Positions 1-8,794 of a stretch of 64,000 nt of DNA are shown here, piece by piece. A program made the position numbers and the translations under genes. Position 1 is the first letter of the stretch. Each line of letters starts with the position of its first letter. This DNA is from Roseivirga sp. 4D4 (lineage in GTDB: Bacteria; Bacteroidota; Bacteroidia; Cytophagales; Cyclobacteriaceae), in the NCBI RefSeq assembly GCF_001747095.1, contig NZ_MDGP01000001.1, forward strand, positions 3,827,001 to 3,891,000, written 5' to 3'. The notes beneath the pieces are model-generated. The model saw nothing but the letters and a program-made list of their open reading frames with translations, was not told the origin of the DNA and did not search any database.

Positions 1-1
1 C

Positions 2-1231
2 TTCAGCTTGATGGCCTGTTTGTTTGTAGTGGCCATTGGTTATGGTGTTTTGCTGCCCGTACTTCCTTATTTCATTGAAAGGCTCGCTGCAAACACAGCT
101 TATCAAGGTGATATTTCTTTTCACTTCGGAATTCTTACGGCCATTTACCCAGTCACTCTGGTGTTTACAGCACCCTTTTGGGGCCGCATTTCAGACCGTG
201 TTGGCCCCAGAGCATTGATCATATTTGGCTTGAGTGGTTTTGTACTCATGCAGCTCGGAATTGCATTTAGTTCAAGTTTAGCTATGCTCTATACCGCTCG
301 AATTACCGGCAGTTTGCTCTCATCATTTCTGGTACCGGTCATCAATGCGCACATTGCCGATATGACCAACGAGGCACAGCGTACCAAAGCATTGGCTTGG
401 TCGGGTACTGCTGTAAGTGCGGGCGTGATCATGGGCCCCGGACTGAGTGGCTATTTGATTGGAAGCGATCTGCATATACGTTTGGCAAAAATACATTGGC
501 TCATTGAGCGATTTAGTTTGCCGTTCCTGGTACTGGCTCTCTTAGGCTTATCAGTGATGATAATCACCCTGCTTTTTTTGAAAAACAGTGAGCGAAGGCC
601 GGCAGTACAAAGAAATAGAAAACCAATGCATTTGTTCCCGAAAGGCAAGTGGAAAAGCCTCAAGGATTTACTTATCATTTCATTGGTACTACAAGTTGGC
701 ATTACCCTATTCGAGACTGTTTTTGCACTATTCATTAAAGATTCAGCTGGCTTTTCGGTCACCTTTATCGGTACAAGCTTATTAGTCTGTGGCCTCGTGA
801 TGGCTTTATTCCAACCTGCCGTAGCCAGATGGGGTACTTTGTTCATCAAAGACCCCAAAAAACAAATGGCTTTAGGTATGCTCATAGCAGGTATGGTATT
901 GCCAGTCTTTGCTGTGACACAGGTCAAGTGGATGATCTTGTTATTCATTGCATTATTTGGTCTGGGCTCTTCACTGGTAGTACCTAATTTGCTGGCTTTC
1001 ATATCAAAGAAAGATCCTCAATCTTCCGGCTGGGCATTCGGTATGCAATCCTCATTCAGTGGCATTGGCCAAATGCTTGGACCTTTGGCAGGAACCGCAT
1101 TGTATACCATCAATGGTCAAATTCCATTTATAATGGTAGGAGCATTTTTGTTGATCACCTCGTTAGTTCAATGGAAAAAACTATTGGCTGTGAGCGCATT
1201 AAAACCCACCAAACCACATGGAGCCTCATAG
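2..1231 (+). CDS. MFS transporter, 5' end cut by window edge
   Basis: This is a major facilitator superfamily efflux-type permease of the inner membrane. The visible 410 codons hold about twelve hydrophobic segments. An MFS loop 2-3 signature of the form G-R-I-S-D-R-V-G-P-R lies near residue 60, and a charged central loop lies near residues 195-215. The reading frame is open to base 2. The first visible residues are already inside the first membrane helix, so the true start probably lies upstream. The substrate cannot be read from the sequence, and drug or metabolite export is the family norm. Its stop overlaps a 43-codon ORF, and an archaeal-type GAPDH gene follows. Confidence 0.85.
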   Translation, partial: FSLMACLFVVAIGYGVLLPVLPYFIERLAANTAYQGDISFHFGILTAIYPVTLVFTAPFWGRISDRVGPRALIIFGLSGFVLMQLGIAFSSSLAMLYTARITGSLLSSFLVPVINAHIADMTNEAQRTKALAWSGTAVSAGVIMGPGLSGYLIGSDLHIRLAKIHWLIERFSLPFLVLALLGLSVMIITLLFLKNSERRPAVQRNRKPMHLFPKGKWKSLKDLLIISLVLQVGITLFETVFALFIKDSAGFSVTFIGTSLLVCGLVMALFQPAVARWGTLFIKDPKKQMALGMLIAGMVLPVFAVTQVKWMILLFIALFGLGSSLVVPNLLAFISKKDPQSSGWAFGMQSSFSGIGQMLGPLAGTALYTINGQIPFIMVGAFLLITSLVQWKKLLAVSALKPTKPHGAS

Positions 1232-1349
1232 CCATATATACAATTATTTAAGCCCGTTTTTGGTCTGGCTCATTCTGTCAGCAGGTATAGGTGTCTTAAA
1301 AGGCAGTCATGATTTAAAGCGATTCCTAAAGATGGGCTACTCTACATAA
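1218..1349 (+). CDS. Small single-pass membrane protein, 43 aa
   Basis: This short ORF was found by reading the gap after the MFS gene. It starts with ATG at 1218, 14 bases before the end of the MFS frame, and stops with TAA at 1349. The product has a polar start, one hydrophobic stretch at about residues 11-27 (L-S-P-F-L-V-W-L-I-L-S) and a basic tail. Overlap with the MFS gene suggests translational coupling. The length, overlap and clean membrane profile support a real gene. I do not recognise a family, and chance remains possible for an ORF this short. Confidence 0.5.
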   Translation: MEPHSHIYNYLSPFLVWLILSAGIGVLKGSHDLKRFLKMGYST

Positions 1350-1372
1350 CAATTTTGTACTTCAGATAAATT

Positions 1373-2392
1373 ATGAAAAAAACCAAAGTAGCAATAAACG
1401 GATACGGAGTTATAGGCAAACGGGTAGCTGATGCTGTGGCGCTACAAAATGACATGGAGTTAGTCGGGATTTGTGATATGGCTGCAGATTGGCGTATTAA
1501 AATGGCGGTAGGAAAGGGATTCCCAGTATTTGCTCTTTACGATGTATATAAACCAAAAATGATAGACTCAGGTATTCCGGTCAAAGGAAACCTTAAGGAT
1601 TTGATAACACGGTCGGAGATCATCATCGATTGTACTCCGAAAGGAGCAGTTAAGAGGAATATTGGGCTGTATCAAAGTGCTGGGCTGAAGTTTATTCTTC
1701 AGGGTGGTGAGAAGCATGAGCTAACAGGTCACTCTTTCAGTGCGGAAAATAACTATACCTCTGCAATAGATAGAAGTTCTACACGGGTGGTCTCCTGTAA
1801 TACCACTTCCATTCTTAGAACACTTACACCAATAAAAAATGCGGGCTTATTAAAAAGGGCCAGGGGTACTCTTTTGAGAAGAGCCACGGACCCCTGGGAG
1901 AGCCACTTAGGGGGAATAATGAACACCCTGGTTCCCGAAAAGGATATTCCCAGCCATCAGGGACCAGATGTACAAACGGTAGATTCGGATATTGATGTAA
2001 TTACCACAGCAGTAAAAGTGCCTCAAACCTTAAGTCACTTACATTACTGGAATGTACAGCTAACCAGAAAAGCAGATAAACAAGAAATTCTGGATGCATT
2101 CAAAGAATCGACCCGAATCCAAATGATCCGGTATGAAGACGGACTATCAGCGAACAATGCCATTAAAGAGTGTATGATGGCCAAAGGCAGGCCTTACGGA
2201 GATATGTATGAGGTAGCCCTATGGGAGGATATGTTGAAAACAGAAGGAGATGAACTGTTTTATGCTTATGTGGTAGATAATCAGGCGATTGTTATTCCCG
2301 AAACCATCGATGCCATCCGTGCCCTCACGGGAATGGAAACTTCTGCCGAAATCTCCATTGAAAAGACCAATACAAGCCTTGGGATTCTTTGA
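1373..2392 (+). CDS. Type II (archaeal-type) glyceraldehyde-3-phosphate dehydrogenase
   Basis: The gene encodes a cytoplasmic NAD(P)-dependent dehydrogenase that interconverts glyceraldehyde 3-phosphate and 1,3-bisphosphoglycerate. The Rossmann motif G-Y-G-V-I-G-K-R is at residues 10-17. The catalytic cysteine is Cys142, in the context S-C-N-T-T-S, as in archaeal GAPDH. The 339-residue length matches the archaeal family, and the overall sequence is unlike the classical bacterial GapA. It ends 10 bases before the symporter gene, so the two are probably co-transcribed. A GAPDH beside an MFS pump recalls the ArsJ/GAPDH arsenate-detoxification pair, but this MFS does not look like ArsJ to me. Confidence 0.85.
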   Translation: MKKTKVAINGYGVIGKRVADAVALQNDMELVGICDMAADWRIKMAVGKGFPVFALYDVYKPKMIDSGIPVKGNLKDLITRSEIIIDCTPKGAVKRNIGLYQSAGLKFILQGGEKHELTGHSFSAENNYTSAIDRSSTRVVSCNTTSILRTLTPIKNAGLLKRARGTLLRRATDPWESHLGGIMNTLVPEKDIPSHQGPDVQTVDSDIDVITTAVKVPQTLSHLHYWNVQLTRKADKQEILDAFKESTRIQMIRYEDGLSANNAIKECMMAKGRPYGDMYEVALWEDMLKTEGDELFYAYVVDNQAIVIPETIDAIRALTGMETSAEISIEKTNTSLGIL

Positions 2393-2402
2393 AAGGAAAA
2401 AG

Positions 2403-3731
2403 ATGTTTGACAACGAAATAAAAACTCTCAGCTCTCTTAATACCTATCTGAAAAAACTGGTAGAAGGCAGGCTTTGGCTAAAAGTGGTTATTGCCCTGTT
2501 TGCAGGTGTAGGTTTTGGCCTTCTGCTCAGCCCTCAAAACGGCTGGGTAGGTAATGAGACTGCGGATACACTGGGGAATTACCTGGCTCTGCCGGGAACG
2601 CTGTTTCTCAAGCTGGTACAAATGATTATGATCCCTCTGATCATTGCCTCCATTATAACCGGTATAGCCAGCAACAACAAAGAGAGTCTAAAAAAGCTTG
2701 GAGGAGGCGTACTCATATACTTCATTGCCACTACGAGCATATCGGTGGCAATAGGTGCTGGTTTGGCAATACTTTTTCAACCAGGGCGCTATCTTCATCA
2801 ACAATCAGTGGCAGATCATCAGGTTGCTTCCGAAAACCAAGTTCCGGAAGCCTCATTTGGTTTGAATAGCATTCCTGACGCCATTTCTAACTTACTCCCT
2901 GAAAATCCGCTGGCCTCTATGGTCAGTGGAGAAATGCTGAGCATAGTCATATTTACAATTATCATAGGTGTTGCAGTTCTTTCGTTGCCACATGAATTAT
3001 TGAGACCTGTCAAACTCTTATTAAGCGCTATTCAGGAGATTTGTATGACCGTAGTGAGATGGGCAATGTTGTTGGTGCCTGTTGCAGTGTTTGGTCTCAT
3101 GGCCCAACTCACTTCCAGTGTTGGCCTGAGCTCACTAACCGGGCTCGGTTACTATGTTTTAGTTGTATTACTCGGCTTACTCATGCTGGTGATTATTTAT
3201 CTTCTACTAGTGGGGCTTTTGTCAAAAGCCAACCCATTTCAATTCTTGAAAAAAATTATTGATGTCCAATTGTTGGCATTTTCTACCACCAGTTCAGCAG
3301 CCGTGATGCCCTTGTCACTTAAAACGGCAGAAGAGAAGCTGAATGTCGATAAAACCATAAGCAATTTTATCATTCCTATTGGTGCCACAGTCAATATGGA
3401 TGGGACAGCACTGTACCAAACCATAACCACCCTTTTTATAGCACAAGCCTATGGCCTTGAAATGAGTCTCCTTAATATAATTATAGTGGTGATTACCATT
3501 GTAGCGGCCTCTATAGGTACACCGGCTATTCCAGGTGGTGGAGTGGTCATACTAGCCTCAGTTTTGGGCAATGCCGGTATCCCGGCAGAGGGGATCATCA
3601 TCATCATTGGAGTGGAGAGGTTATTGGGAATGTTTCGTACAGCAGTAAATGTTACTGGTGATTTAGCCGCCTGCAAGGTGTTCAACAGATGGTATGCTTC
3701 AACTGAGACAAAGAATAGCAATGATACATGA
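2403..3731 (+). CDS. Dicarboxylate/amino acid:cation symporter (DAACS family)
   Basis: This is a sodium- or proton-coupled uptake carrier of the GltP/DctA/GltPh fold for C4-dicarboxylates or acidic amino acids, located in the inner membrane. The serine-rich re-entrant loop (T-T-S-S-A-A-V-M-P) lies near residue 292 and the N-M-D-G-T motif near residue 330. Both are substrate/cation-site hallmarks of the family. A second hairpin, G-T-P-A-I-P-G-G-G, follows. I chose ATG 2403 over the upstream in-frame start at 2289, which would overlap the GAPDH gene by more than 100 bases. The 442 aa are normal for the family. The end overlaps the next gene by 11 bases. Confidence 0.9.
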   Translation: MFDNEIKTLSSLNTYLKKLVEGRLWLKVVIALFAGVGFGLLLSPQNGWVGNETADTLGNYLALPGTLFLKLVQMIMIPLIIASIITGIASNNKESLKKLGGGVLIYFIATTSISVAIGAGLAILFQPGRYLHQQSVADHQVASENQVPEASFGLNSIPDAISNLLPENPLASMVSGEMLSIVIFTIIIGVAVLSLPHELLRPVKLLLSAIQEICMTVVRWAMLLVPVAVFGLMAQLTSSVGLSSLTGLGYYVLVVLLGLLMLVIIYLLLVGLLSKANPFQFLKKIIDVQLLAFSTTSSAAVMPLSLKTAEEKLNVDKTISNFIIPIGATVNMDGTALYQTITTLFIAQAYGLEMSLLNIIIVVITIVAASIGTPAIPGGGVVILASVLGNAGIPAEGIIIIIGVERLLGMFRTAVNVTGDLAACKVFNRWYASTETKNSNDT

Positions 3732-4335
3732 GCTGGTAGGTCATATTGAAAACATTAAAGGTTATTTCCTGGAAGACAAGCGTATCATCAATTTTGTAGC
3801 CTATAGGCCAGGCAATACCGACTTGGAAATGATTGGTGAAAAAGTAGCTTTTTTGTCTCAAAATACTCAGGTGAAACCCGAGTCCCATGACAGCATTTGT
3901 GAAGCAATCATGCGGCTAGGCATAGATCAGATTATTTCTAAAGGGAATCCTTCACTAGTGACTAACATAGCTAAGGAAATATCCGAAAAGGAACAAATGA
4001 CTGACTTTGCATCAAAATACTGTGCCGCTCATTGGCCTTATCACTATCCCCTTTTTAACAATCACTCAGTTAAGGTACTAGGGACAATTTGTGGAACAAG
4101 TCATGGGTTAACAGATTATGAGACCTATTGTCGACAGATGCATAGATTGAAGTCTGCCTATAAGATGCATGCTCTCAATTTTTTTGAAGTCAGCAAACTC
4201 TTTTGGATTTACCAGCACCATTTGACCGACTCTTTAAATTTAATTAATGACTGCTATGAACAACGCGATTCGAATGGGCCTGATGACCTTCATGTTTCTT
4301 TTAAATATTCAGGCATTGGCTCAAAAATCATATAA
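3721..4335 (+). CDS. Protein of unknown function, 204 aa
   Basis: I do not recognise this protein. It is soluble, mostly helical in appearance and has no signal peptide. The start at ATG 3721 overlaps the symporter stop by 11 bases, an arrangement typical of coupled translation. A central stretch of the type D-F-A-S-K-Y-C-A-A-H-W-P, followed by Y-P-L-F, loosely resembles helical proteins with an OGG-like helix-hairpin fold, but this is impression only. The 3' end overlaps the signal peptide of the next gene by about 80 bases, which is unusually long. Confidence 0.6.
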   Translation: MIHELVGHIENIKGYFLEDKRIINFVAYRPGNTDLEMIGEKVAFLSQNTQVKPESHDSICEAIMRLGIDQIISKGNPSLVTNIAKEISEKEQMTDFASKYCAAHWPYHYPLFNNHSVKVLGTICGTSHGLTDYETYCRQMHRLKSAYKMHALNFFEVSKLFWIYQHHLTDSLNLINDCYEQRDSNGPDDLHVSFKYSGIGSKII

Positions 4336-4774
4336 GTCAAAGGCGGGGCTACTTATTGCAAAGGCCGAGAATGACTATGTGATAACCAGTCATAGCTTTA
4401 AGCGGGTAACTGTTTCTCTTGATTACGATAAGGCTGAAGTAGAAATACGATTTATGCCTGAAGCCTCAGTCGAGGACAGTACTTTTTTTAGGGATGAGCC
4501 CATAGAATTGAAGGCGAGCCTGTCAATTCCCAGTATTAAGACACAGCCTCATCCGGATCAACGTTTTTTCACAAGGGGTAAATTGCATTATAAAAACAAG
4601 ACATATACACTCCATGGGACTGGAGAACTGAAGCACCACCCCGGAGGAGAAACCTACACCTGCACTCTTATGTTACAGCTGAAACTCTCGAAATCGGAAA
4701 GCCTGTTGCTACCCGGAATAGGACAAGTTATAGAATTCCTTCTTCATCAAACCGTTCTTGACCGGGACTTTTGA
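4256..4774 (+). CDS. Secreted protein, YceI-like character
   Basis: This is a small exported protein of about 172 aa. The N-terminus is a classic signal peptide: a basic start, then the hydrophobic run G-L-M-T-F-M-F-L-L, then A-L-A-Q as a likely cleavage site. The remainder alternates polar and hydrophobic residues, as a beta-rich protein does. It contains blocks of the type G-K-L-H-Y-K-N-K-T-Y and G-T-G-E-L, reminiscent of YceI-like lipid-binding beta barrels, but I would not assign it firmly. ATG 4247, 4256 and 4271 are all in frame and all keep the signal peptide. It overlaps the preceding gene. Confidence 0.6.
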   Translation: MNNAIRMGLMTFMFLLNIQALAQKSYKSKAGLLIAKAENDYVITSHSFKRVTVSLDYDKAEVEIRFMPEASVEDSTFFRDEPIELKASLSIPSIKTQPHPDQRFFTRGKLHYKNKTYTLHGTGELKHHPGGETYTCTLMLQLKLSKSESLLLPGIGQVIEFLLHQTVLDRDF

Positions 4775-4835
4775 GTATTGATTTTTTTAAAGTATCCGTG
4801 CTTGTAATAGCCCAATTGGGAGAGTCAAAATGAAT

Positions 4836-4855
4836 CACAATTTCACACATTGAAG
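4836..4855 (+). promoter_or_regulatory. 20-base shared leader motif, copy 1
   Basis: The sequence CACAATTTCACACATTGAAG lies 130 bases upstream of the Usp gene. It matches 18 of 20 bases of a second copy at 10122-10141, upstream of the SHOCT gene. Both copies are intergenic and have the same orientation relative to the downstream gene. A shared regulator site is the simplest reading. The protein that would bind is unknown. Confidence 0.4.
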
Positions 4856-4984
4856 TCGGAATATTGTAAACATTCGATGGGGTCTTATTCTATCTTTATT
4901 TGTAAAATAAATGAACCAAAATCTGTTCGAAACGGTGCTTGAAAGACGTTTAACAGGTTTCCGGAGTGCTCAAAACACATTAAC

Positions 4985-5818
4985 ATGAAAAATATACTCG
5001 TCCCTACAGACTTTTCAGATTGCGCGCGAGTAGCCGAGCGAATTGGATTAGAAATAGCCAAAAAGGCAAATGCAGAGATACACTTTTTACACCTGATCAA
5101 GACTCCTGTTGATTGGGTTAAACTACCCTTAGAGAAAGAAGATCGTTACCCTAAAACCAAAGCGGAGATAGCTCATGCGGAAGTCGAACTTCACAAGCTT
5201 GCTAGTTTGGCTGAAGATTTGGGGCTGAAGACAAAGGTGTTTTTGGTATTCAACAAAGGCCGGGAGGAAATTGACCACCATATCTTGCAGCATAATCACG
5301 ACTTTATTGTCATGGGTTCCCACGGTGCAGGAGGCCTGAGAAAGGTTGTTGGTTCCAATACACAGCGTGTGGTCAGAAACGCCCATTGCCCTGTGCTAGT
5401 CATTAAACCTGAGGTCAAGGAGTTCAGCGTAAAAAACATTGTATTTGCCTCCAGCTTTGAGGAGGATGTACACGCTCAATTTATGAAAGTGATTGAGTTT
5501 GCTGATTTAATGGGGGCCAATATCCATTTGCTCAATGTCAATATCCCAGATCACTTTGTATACACCGAAACTGCTGAGGCGAGGATGAAAGCATTTTTGG
5601 AGCAATGCCCCAGGGGTACCTGTTCCATCAATATCTATAATTCTTGGAGAGAGGAGGCCGGTATCAAGCAGTTTGCAGGCAAGATTGATGCTGATGTTAT
5701 TTCACTGATAACTCATGGCAAGTCCGGCTTCCTTAAGATGCTGGAACCCGGTGTTTCAGAAAACCTAGTCAACCAATCAGAACTACCCGTATTGGTTGTG
5801 AACATTAAAGCTAAATGA
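4985..5818 (+). CDS. Tandem universal stress protein (UspA family)
   Basis: The gene encodes a cytoplasmic nucleotide-binding stress protein with two UspA domains in tandem (about residues 1-140 and 145-277). The first begins with I-L-V-P-T-D-F-S-D and carries the ATP-loop motif G-S-H-G-A-G-G-L-R-K-V-V-G-S near residues 115-128, followed by P-V-L-V-I. The second domain is more degenerate (H-G-K-S-G-F). Tandem Usp proteins are common in Bacteroidota stress regions. The 210-base leader includes a 20-base motif shared with the leader of the SHOCT gene at 10220. Confidence 0.9.
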   Translation: MKNILVPTDFSDCARVAERIGLEIAKKANAEIHFLHLIKTPVDWVKLPLEKEDRYPKTKAEIAHAEVELHKLASLAEDLGLKTKVFLVFNKGREEIDHHILQHNHDFIVMGSHGAGGLRKVVGSNTQRVVRNAHCPVLVIKPEVKEFSVKNIVFASSFEEDVHAQFMKVIEFADLMGANIHLLNVNIPDHFVYTETAEARMKAFLEQCPRGTCSINIYNSWREEAGIKQFAGKIDADVISLITHGKSGFLKMLEPGVSENLVNQSELPVLVVNIKAK

Positions 5819-5946
5819 AAAGAGTAAGGGAGTTGATAATCAGTAGTGCTGAGTTATTTGCCAATGAAATTGTGCTGAAACGGCAAGAGTTTACACAAGA
5901 CAACGGAGCCTACTTCACAATGAGGTACTATAGCGCTAAATTATAA
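5815..5946 (+). CDS. Small protein of unknown function, 43 aa
   Basis: A short ORF starts at ATG 5815, sharing an ATGA overlap with the Usp stop, and ends with TAA at 5946. The product is basic at the start, continues L-I-I-S-S-A-E-L-F-A-N-E and ends with a short aromatic tail. It looks soluble. The tight overlap suggests translational coupling with the stress protein. Length alone cannot prove that it is expressed, and it matches no family I know. Confidence 0.4.
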   Translation: MKRVRELIISSAELFANEIVLKRQEFTQDNGAYFTMRYYSAKL

Positions 5947-5988
5947 CCAAAAGTATTGACCTAACCCGAAATTATAAATACCAGAAAT

Positions 5989-8118
5989 ATGGACAATCAC
6001 GATCATAAAAATAGCCATGACCACTCAGATCATGATCATCACGACCACCAGTCTCATAAGATGAGCCACAAAGAAGAAGCCAAGCATGATCATGGGGAAA
6101 TGGATCAAGGAGGGCATGGTGGTCATATGGGGCACAATCCCGGACATGGAGAAATGGGACATGACCATCACAGGATGATGATCGAAGATTTCAAAAAACG
6201 GTTTTGGGTATCGCTGGTACTTACAGTTCCTATACTGGCCTTTTCACCCATGATCCAGGGATTTTTTGGTTACGAATGGCTACTGCCAGGTAATCCATAT
6301 ATCCTGTTTGCCTTGTCCTCGATTGTCTATTTCTGGGGCGGTTGGCCATTTCTCAAAGGCTTCTACAGTGAGGTAAAAGCTAAAGGGCCTGGTATGATGA
6401 CCCTGATCTCCATGGCCATCAGTGTCGCCTATTTCTATAGCTCGGCCACGGTTTTTGGACTTCCTGGAGAGGACTTTTTTTGGGAGTTGGCAACGCTGAT
6501 AGATATCATGTTACTGGGCCACTGGCTCGAAATGAAATCTGTATTAGGTGCGTCTAAAGCACTACAGTTGCTTGTGAGTATGATGCCCTCAGAAGCACAC
6601 AGAGTTAAAGGCGACCATGTAGAGGATGTGCGATTAGAAGATCTTGAGCCTGGAGATATCATTTTGATAAAGCCTGGTGAAAAAGTACCCGCAGATGGAG
6701 TCATTGTAGAGGGGGAAAGCTATTTAAATGAATCCATGCTTACAGGAGAGTCCAAACCTGTGAAGAAAGGACTGGATATAAAGGTTATCGGGGGCTCAAT
6801 AAACGGTAATGGTTCATTAAAAGTCAAGGTAGAACATACTGGCAAAGACAGTTATCTCAATAAGGTCATTACTCTAGTGCAGGAAGCGCAAAAGTCTAAA
6901 TCAAAAATGCAAAATCTGTCGGATCGGGCCGCCAAGTGGCTCACCTATGTTGCTTTGGCTATAGGCTTTGGCACTTTGGCAGTGTGGCTGATGCTGGATT
7001 TTCCATTTGTGTATGCATTAGAAAGAATGGTTACCGTAATGATCATAGCCTGCCCTCATGCTCTCGGATTGGCAATCCCTTTGGTGGTGGCCATCTCCAC
7101 AGCTATTTCAGCCCAAAACGGCCTGCTTATCCGTAACAGAACCGCTTTTGAAGAAGCAAGGAAAATTTCTGCATTGGTTTTTGATAAAACCGGTACCTTG
7201 ACCAAAGGAGACTTTGGAGTCACACGTATTGAATCGGTGCAGGATGACTTTTCTGAAAACGAGATCCTCCGGCTTTCTAGTGCATTAGAACAGAGCTCGG
7301 AGCATCCTATTGCGGTGGGCATAATAAAGAAGGCCAAGGAACAGGAGATCACTATTCCCAAGCCCGAAAATTTTAACGCTATTACCGGCAAGGGTGTGGA
7401 GGCATCGGTTGAGGGGAAAGGTATCAAAGTGGTAAGTCCTGGATATTTGAAAGAATCCGGTATGGATCTTCCCGAAGGTGCCTACGGAAGTGCCGCTGAA
7501 ACAGTCGTGTTCGTGATTGTTAATGATGTTTTGGCAGGATATATTGCCCTGGCCGATGAGATAAGAGAGGAAAGTGCGGAGGCTATCAGGATATTTAAAA
7601 AGAATAATATCAAGGTGATGATGGCCACGGGCGATAATGATACTGTGGCTCATGCGGTGAGTAATGAATTGGGGCTTGATGGATATTATGCGGAAGTATT
7701 GCCCCATCAGAAGGTAGAGATTGTAAAAGAACTACAAGAAGGAGGAGAGTTTGTGGCCATGACGGGTGATGGTGTGAATGATGCCCCAGCACTGGCGCAG
7801 GCAGATGTAGGCATTGCTGTTGGGTCAGGCACAGATGTGGCAGCAGAAACAGCGGATATTATCCTGGTTAACAGTAACCCCCAGGATATTGCTAGTCTGA
7901 TACTCTTTGGTAAAGCTACCTACAATAAAATGATCCAAAACCTGGTCTGGGCCACTGGTTATAATGCATTTGCCATTCCATTGGCTGCAGGGGTACTGTA
8001 CTCTACCGGATTTGTGTTGGGGCCAGCCGTTGGAGCCGTATTTATGAGTTTGAGTACCATCATCGTAGCAATTAATGCACAATTGCTTAAAGGCAAATTG
8101 ATCAGAAGTGAAAAATAG
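5989..8118 (+). CDS. copB: Copper-exporting P1B ATPase, CopB type (CPH motif)
   Basis: This is an inner-membrane P-type ATPase that exports copper and possibly silver from the cytoplasm. The first 65 residues are extremely rich in His, Asp and Met and likely form a metal-binding tail. The membrane metal site is Cys355-Pro356-His357, which is the CopB/P1B-3 signature rather than CPC. The phosphorylated aspartate is Asp399 in D-K-T-G-T-L-T, the actuator T-G-E-S-K-P lies near residue 254, and the hinge G-D-G-V-N-D near residue 592. The 709 aa are full length. The gene stands alone, with short gaps on both sides. Confidence 0.93.
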   Translation: MDNHDHKNSHDHSDHDHHDHQSHKMSHKEEAKHDHGEMDQGGHGGHMGHNPGHGEMGHDHHRMMIEDFKKRFWVSLVLTVPILAFSPMIQGFFGYEWLLPGNPYILFALSSIVYFWGGWPFLKGFYSEVKAKGPGMMTLISMAISVAYFYSSATVFGLPGEDFFWELATLIDIMLLGHWLEMKSVLGASKALQLLVSMMPSEAHRVKGDHVEDVRLEDLEPGDIILIKPGEKVPADGVIVEGESYLNESMLTGESKPVKKGLDIKVIGGSINGNGSLKVKVEHTGKDSYLNKVITLVQEAQKSKSKMQNLSDRAAKWLTYVALAIGFGTLAVWLMLDFPFVYALERMVTVMIIACPHALGLAIPLVVAISTAISAQNGLLIRNRTAFEEARKISALVFDKTGTLTKGDFGVTRIESVQDDFSENEILRLSSALEQSSEHPIAVGIIKKAKEQEITIPKPENFNAITGKGVEASVEGKGIKVVSPGYLKESGMDLPEGAYGSAAETVVFVIVNDVLAGYIALADEIREESAEAIRIFKKNNIKVMMATGDNDTVAHAVSNELGLDGYYAEVLPHQKVEIVKELQEGGEFVAMTGDGVNDAPALAQADVGIAVGSGTDVAAETADIILVNSNPQDIASLILFGKATYNKMIQNLVWATGYNAFAIPLAAGVLYSTGFVLGPAVGAVFMSLSTIIVAINAQLLKGKLIRSEK

Positions 8119-8193
8119 AAAGTCTATACGCTTACTAGTTTCAAGACAAGTTTTAAGCCCTGCTAAAAACAACATTCACTAAATAAATACACC

Positions 8194-8703
8194 ATGCATT
8201 TTAATCATATTCACTATGATCTGGGTTGCCGAAATTGCAAGAACATACGCCCCAACGGTATGACCATGCTTCAATCCGAAGAAGTCATTGAGCACATGTC
8301 ACGAGAAGCACTCATTGCCGAAATGGATAATTTCCATGGGATTCAATGTGAACGCTGTGGAGCAGAGGGGGATTGGTTAGTGTTTAGAATTAGTTTGAAT
8401 GAAGATGATGAGGTTCGCGACCAGTTCAAGATCAATATTTTTAAAGAGAACGGACGAATCTCCGGTAAGCCGGAGGATGGTTTTTTCTCACCTGCCCAGA
8501 TTGAGATTGCTTTTCAGATAATCAAAGACGAAATCAAGGCATTGAAAGGACAGGAATATGTAGAAAGGCAGGATGGGACTGCCTTCATTATGGTTGATTT
8601 CATAAAAGAGGAACCCTACAGTAGAGTGTCGATTTTCGACCTTGATGGATTTACTCTCAGAGAAGTAGAACAGTTTATTAATGTTTTGTCAGCCGGAGTA
8701 TAG
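8194..8703 (+). CDS. Cys-motif protein of unknown function, 169 aa
   Basis: I do not recognise this cytoplasmic protein. Two CxxC pairs, C-R-N-C near residue 12 and C-E-R-C near residue 53, could form one zinc site. The rest is acidic and probably alpha/beta. It begins with a His-containing stretch (M-H-F-N-H-I-H-Y). It sits between the copper ATPase and nhaA, so a role in metal or ion stress is possible, but that rests on location only. Confidence 0.65.
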   Translation: MHFNHIHYDLGCRNCKNIRPNGMTMLQSEEVIEHMSREALIAEMDNFHGIQCERCGAEGDWLVFRISLNEDDEVRDQFKINIFKENGRISGKPEDGFFSPAQIEIAFQIIKDEIKALKGQEYVERQDGTAFIMVDFIKEEPYSRVSIFDLDGFTLREVEQFINVLSAGV

Positions 8704-8794
8704 AAGTGTCCGCCTCGATTGGGATACTCATGATAGTTTTAAAGCAATCCGGTACTTGAAGAATAGCACCAAAACAAATTAGAGTTCTTGTCTT

